The notes under the pieces were generated by a model. That model worked only from the letters and a program-made list of their open reading frames with translations, was not told the DNA's origin and searched no databases. A stretch of DNA of 64,000 bases. It comes from Streptomyces albospinus (GTDB taxonomy: Bacteria > Actinomycetota > Actinomycetes > Streptomycetales > Streptomycetaceae). Shown piece by piece: positions 63,125 through 64,000 of this stretch (its first letter is position 1; each line of letters opens with the position of its first letter). The stretch is taken from the NCBI RefSeq assembly GCF_014648695.1, contig NZ_BMRP01000009.1, positions 3,291 to 67,290 on the forward strand. Reading direction: 5' to 3'. The position numbers and the translations under genes are program-made.

Positions 63125-63664
63125 TTACTTACCAGCCTTTCCGACCTTGCGGCGGATGACCTCGCCGGCGTACTTGACGCCCTTGGCCTTGTACGGGTCA
63201 GGCTTGCGCAGCTTGCGGATGTTCGCCGCCACCTCGCCGACCTTCTGCTTGTCGATGCCCTCGACGCTGAGCTTGGTCGGGGACTCGACCTTGAAGGAGA
63301 TGCCCTCGGGCGCCTCGACGACGATGGGGTGGCTGTAGCCCAGCGCGAACTCCAGGTTGGAGCCCTTCGCCTGGACGCGGTAGCCGACACCGCTGATCTC
63401 AAGCGCCTTGCTGTAGCCCTGGGTCACGCCGGTGATCATGTTCGCCACCAGCGTGCGGGACAGGCCGTGCAGGGCCTTGTTCTGCCGCTCGTCGTTCGGG
63501 CGGGTGACGGAGATGACGCCGTCCTCACCCTTGGCGACCTCGATGGGCGCCGCGACGGTGTGCGAAAGGGAGCCCTTGGGACCCTTCACCGAAACCGTGC
63601 GGCCCTCGATGGTGACGTCCACACCAGCGGGAACCTGGATGGGCAGCTTGCCAATACGCGACAT
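63125..63664 (-). CDS. rplF: 50S ribosomal protein L6
   Basis: L6 (179 aa). [37 protein letters not shown] and the C-terminal [27 protein letters not shown] are invariant. It follows rpsH by 21 bases. It contacts the sarcin-ricin loop region of the large subunit. Confidence 0.97.
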   Translation of the reverse strand: MSRIGKLPIQVPAGVDVTIEGRTVSVKGPKGSLSHTVAAPIEVAKGEDGVISVTRPNDERQNKALHGLSRTLVANMITGVTQGYSKALEISGVGYRVQAKGSNLEFALGYSHPIVVEAPEGISFKVESPTKLSVEGIDKQKVGEVAANIRKLRKPDPYKAKGVKYAGEVIRRKVGKAGK

Positions 63665-63685
63665 TAGCTTTTCCTCCGTTCCCTG

Positions 63686-64000
63686 TTACCAGACGTAGGC
63701 GAGGACTTCCCCACCCACGCCCTTCTTCTGCGCCTGCTGGCCGGTCAGGAGACCGTGGGACGTGGAGATGATGGCCACGCCCAGGCCGCCGAGGACCTTC
63801 GGCAGGTTGGTGGACTTGGCGTAGACCCGCAGACCCGGCTTCGAGATCCGCTTGATGCCGGCGATCGAGCGCTCGCGGTTCGGGCCGAACTTCAGCTCGA
63901 GGACGAGGTTCTTGCCGACCTCGGCGTCCTCGGTCTTCCAGCCGGTGATGTAACCCTCCTGCTGGAGGATCTCCGCGATGTGCGACTTGATCTTGCTGTG
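63686..64000 (-). CDS. rpsH: 30S ribosomal protein S8, partial at the window edge
   Basis: The last 104 codons of S8 read from the right edge ([17 protein letters not shown] at the edge) to TAA at 63686. [29 protein letters not shown] and the end EVLAYVW are typical. About 28 N-terminal residues of the usual 132 lie outside the window. It precedes rplF in the spc order. Confidence 0.95.
   Translation of the reverse strand, partial: HSKIKSHIAEILQQEGYITGWKTEDAEVGKNLVLELKFGPNRERSIAGIKRISKPGLRVYAKSTNLPKVLGGLGVAIISTSHGLLTGQQAQKKGVGGEVLAYVW

Noticed and set aside
1..64000. tRNA genes, rRNA genes, CRISPR arrays, insertion sequences, prophage genes
   Set aside because: Reading both strands by eye I found no T-loop/acceptor pattern, no regular repeat-spacer array and no transposase or integrase motif. 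A tRNA scan would be decisive.

Overview
The window is high-GC actinomycete chromosome, almost certainly Streptomyces or a close relative. The evidence is GC-rich third codon positions, frequent GTG starts, translationally coupled ATGA/GTGA overlaps, a hut cluster with a HutF branch, and LAxTG/LPxTG surface proteins. It is a core-type region. I see no transposase, integrase, prophage, CRISPR array, tRNA or rRNA.

Left part (1-36 kb). A purK-purE-dipeptidase operon is followed by a chagasin-like inhibitor, a GtrA protein, a two-component system and a POT peptide transporter. Next comes a four-gene operon of secreted or membrane-anchored surface proteins (8.26-12.5 kb), two of which carry sortase signals. 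Then follow an RsbW-like ATPase, a STAS antagonist and a SigB/SigF-type sigma factor. The histidine-utilisation operon hutU-M20 amidohydrolase-hutF-hutI lies at 15.1-20.6 kb. It is divergent from a self-contained operon (membrane protein, winged-helix regulator, ABC ATPase, ABC permease) whose promoter sits inside a large inverted repeat. After that come a DAP-decarboxylase-like enzyme, an RpiR-type regulator, an ammonia-lyase homologue with a Gly-Thr-Gly MIO triad, a STAS protein and an ECF sigma factor with a SnoaL-like tail. A LacI-type regulator faces an amidohydrolase/cysteine-dioxygenase operon across four phased operator-like sites. Cystathionine beta-synthase and an SGNH hydrolase close this part.

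Right part (36-64 kb, nearly all on the minus strand). These genes serve the cell wall, cofactors and translation: tsaE, an alpha/beta hydrolase, alr, nnrD, acpS, glmS, a lipoprotein, coaA, glmM, rpsI-rplM, a GT87-type membrane glycosyltransferase, an ABC-F protein, truA, and the alpha and spc ribosomal operons (rplQ, rpoA, rpsD, rpsK, rpsM, rpmJ, infA, map, adk, secY, rplO, rpmD, rpsE, rplR, rplF, rpsH). The window ends inside rpsH. GlmS and GlmM make UDP-GlcNAc precursors, Alr makes D-alanine for peptidoglycan, and AcpS and CoaA supply the CoA/ACP cofactor.

The junction near 36.1-36.35 kb looks like a rearrangement scar. TsaE there has an abnormal C-terminus read through a palindromic repeat. 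From memory of S. coelicolor gene order, the two halves of the window lie on opposite sides of oriC, as a single origin-spanning inversion would produce. Other points of interest are the MIO-triad variant, an operonic Zn-ribbon form of S4, the candidate N-formylglutamate deformylase in the hut operon, and the sortase-linked surface operon.
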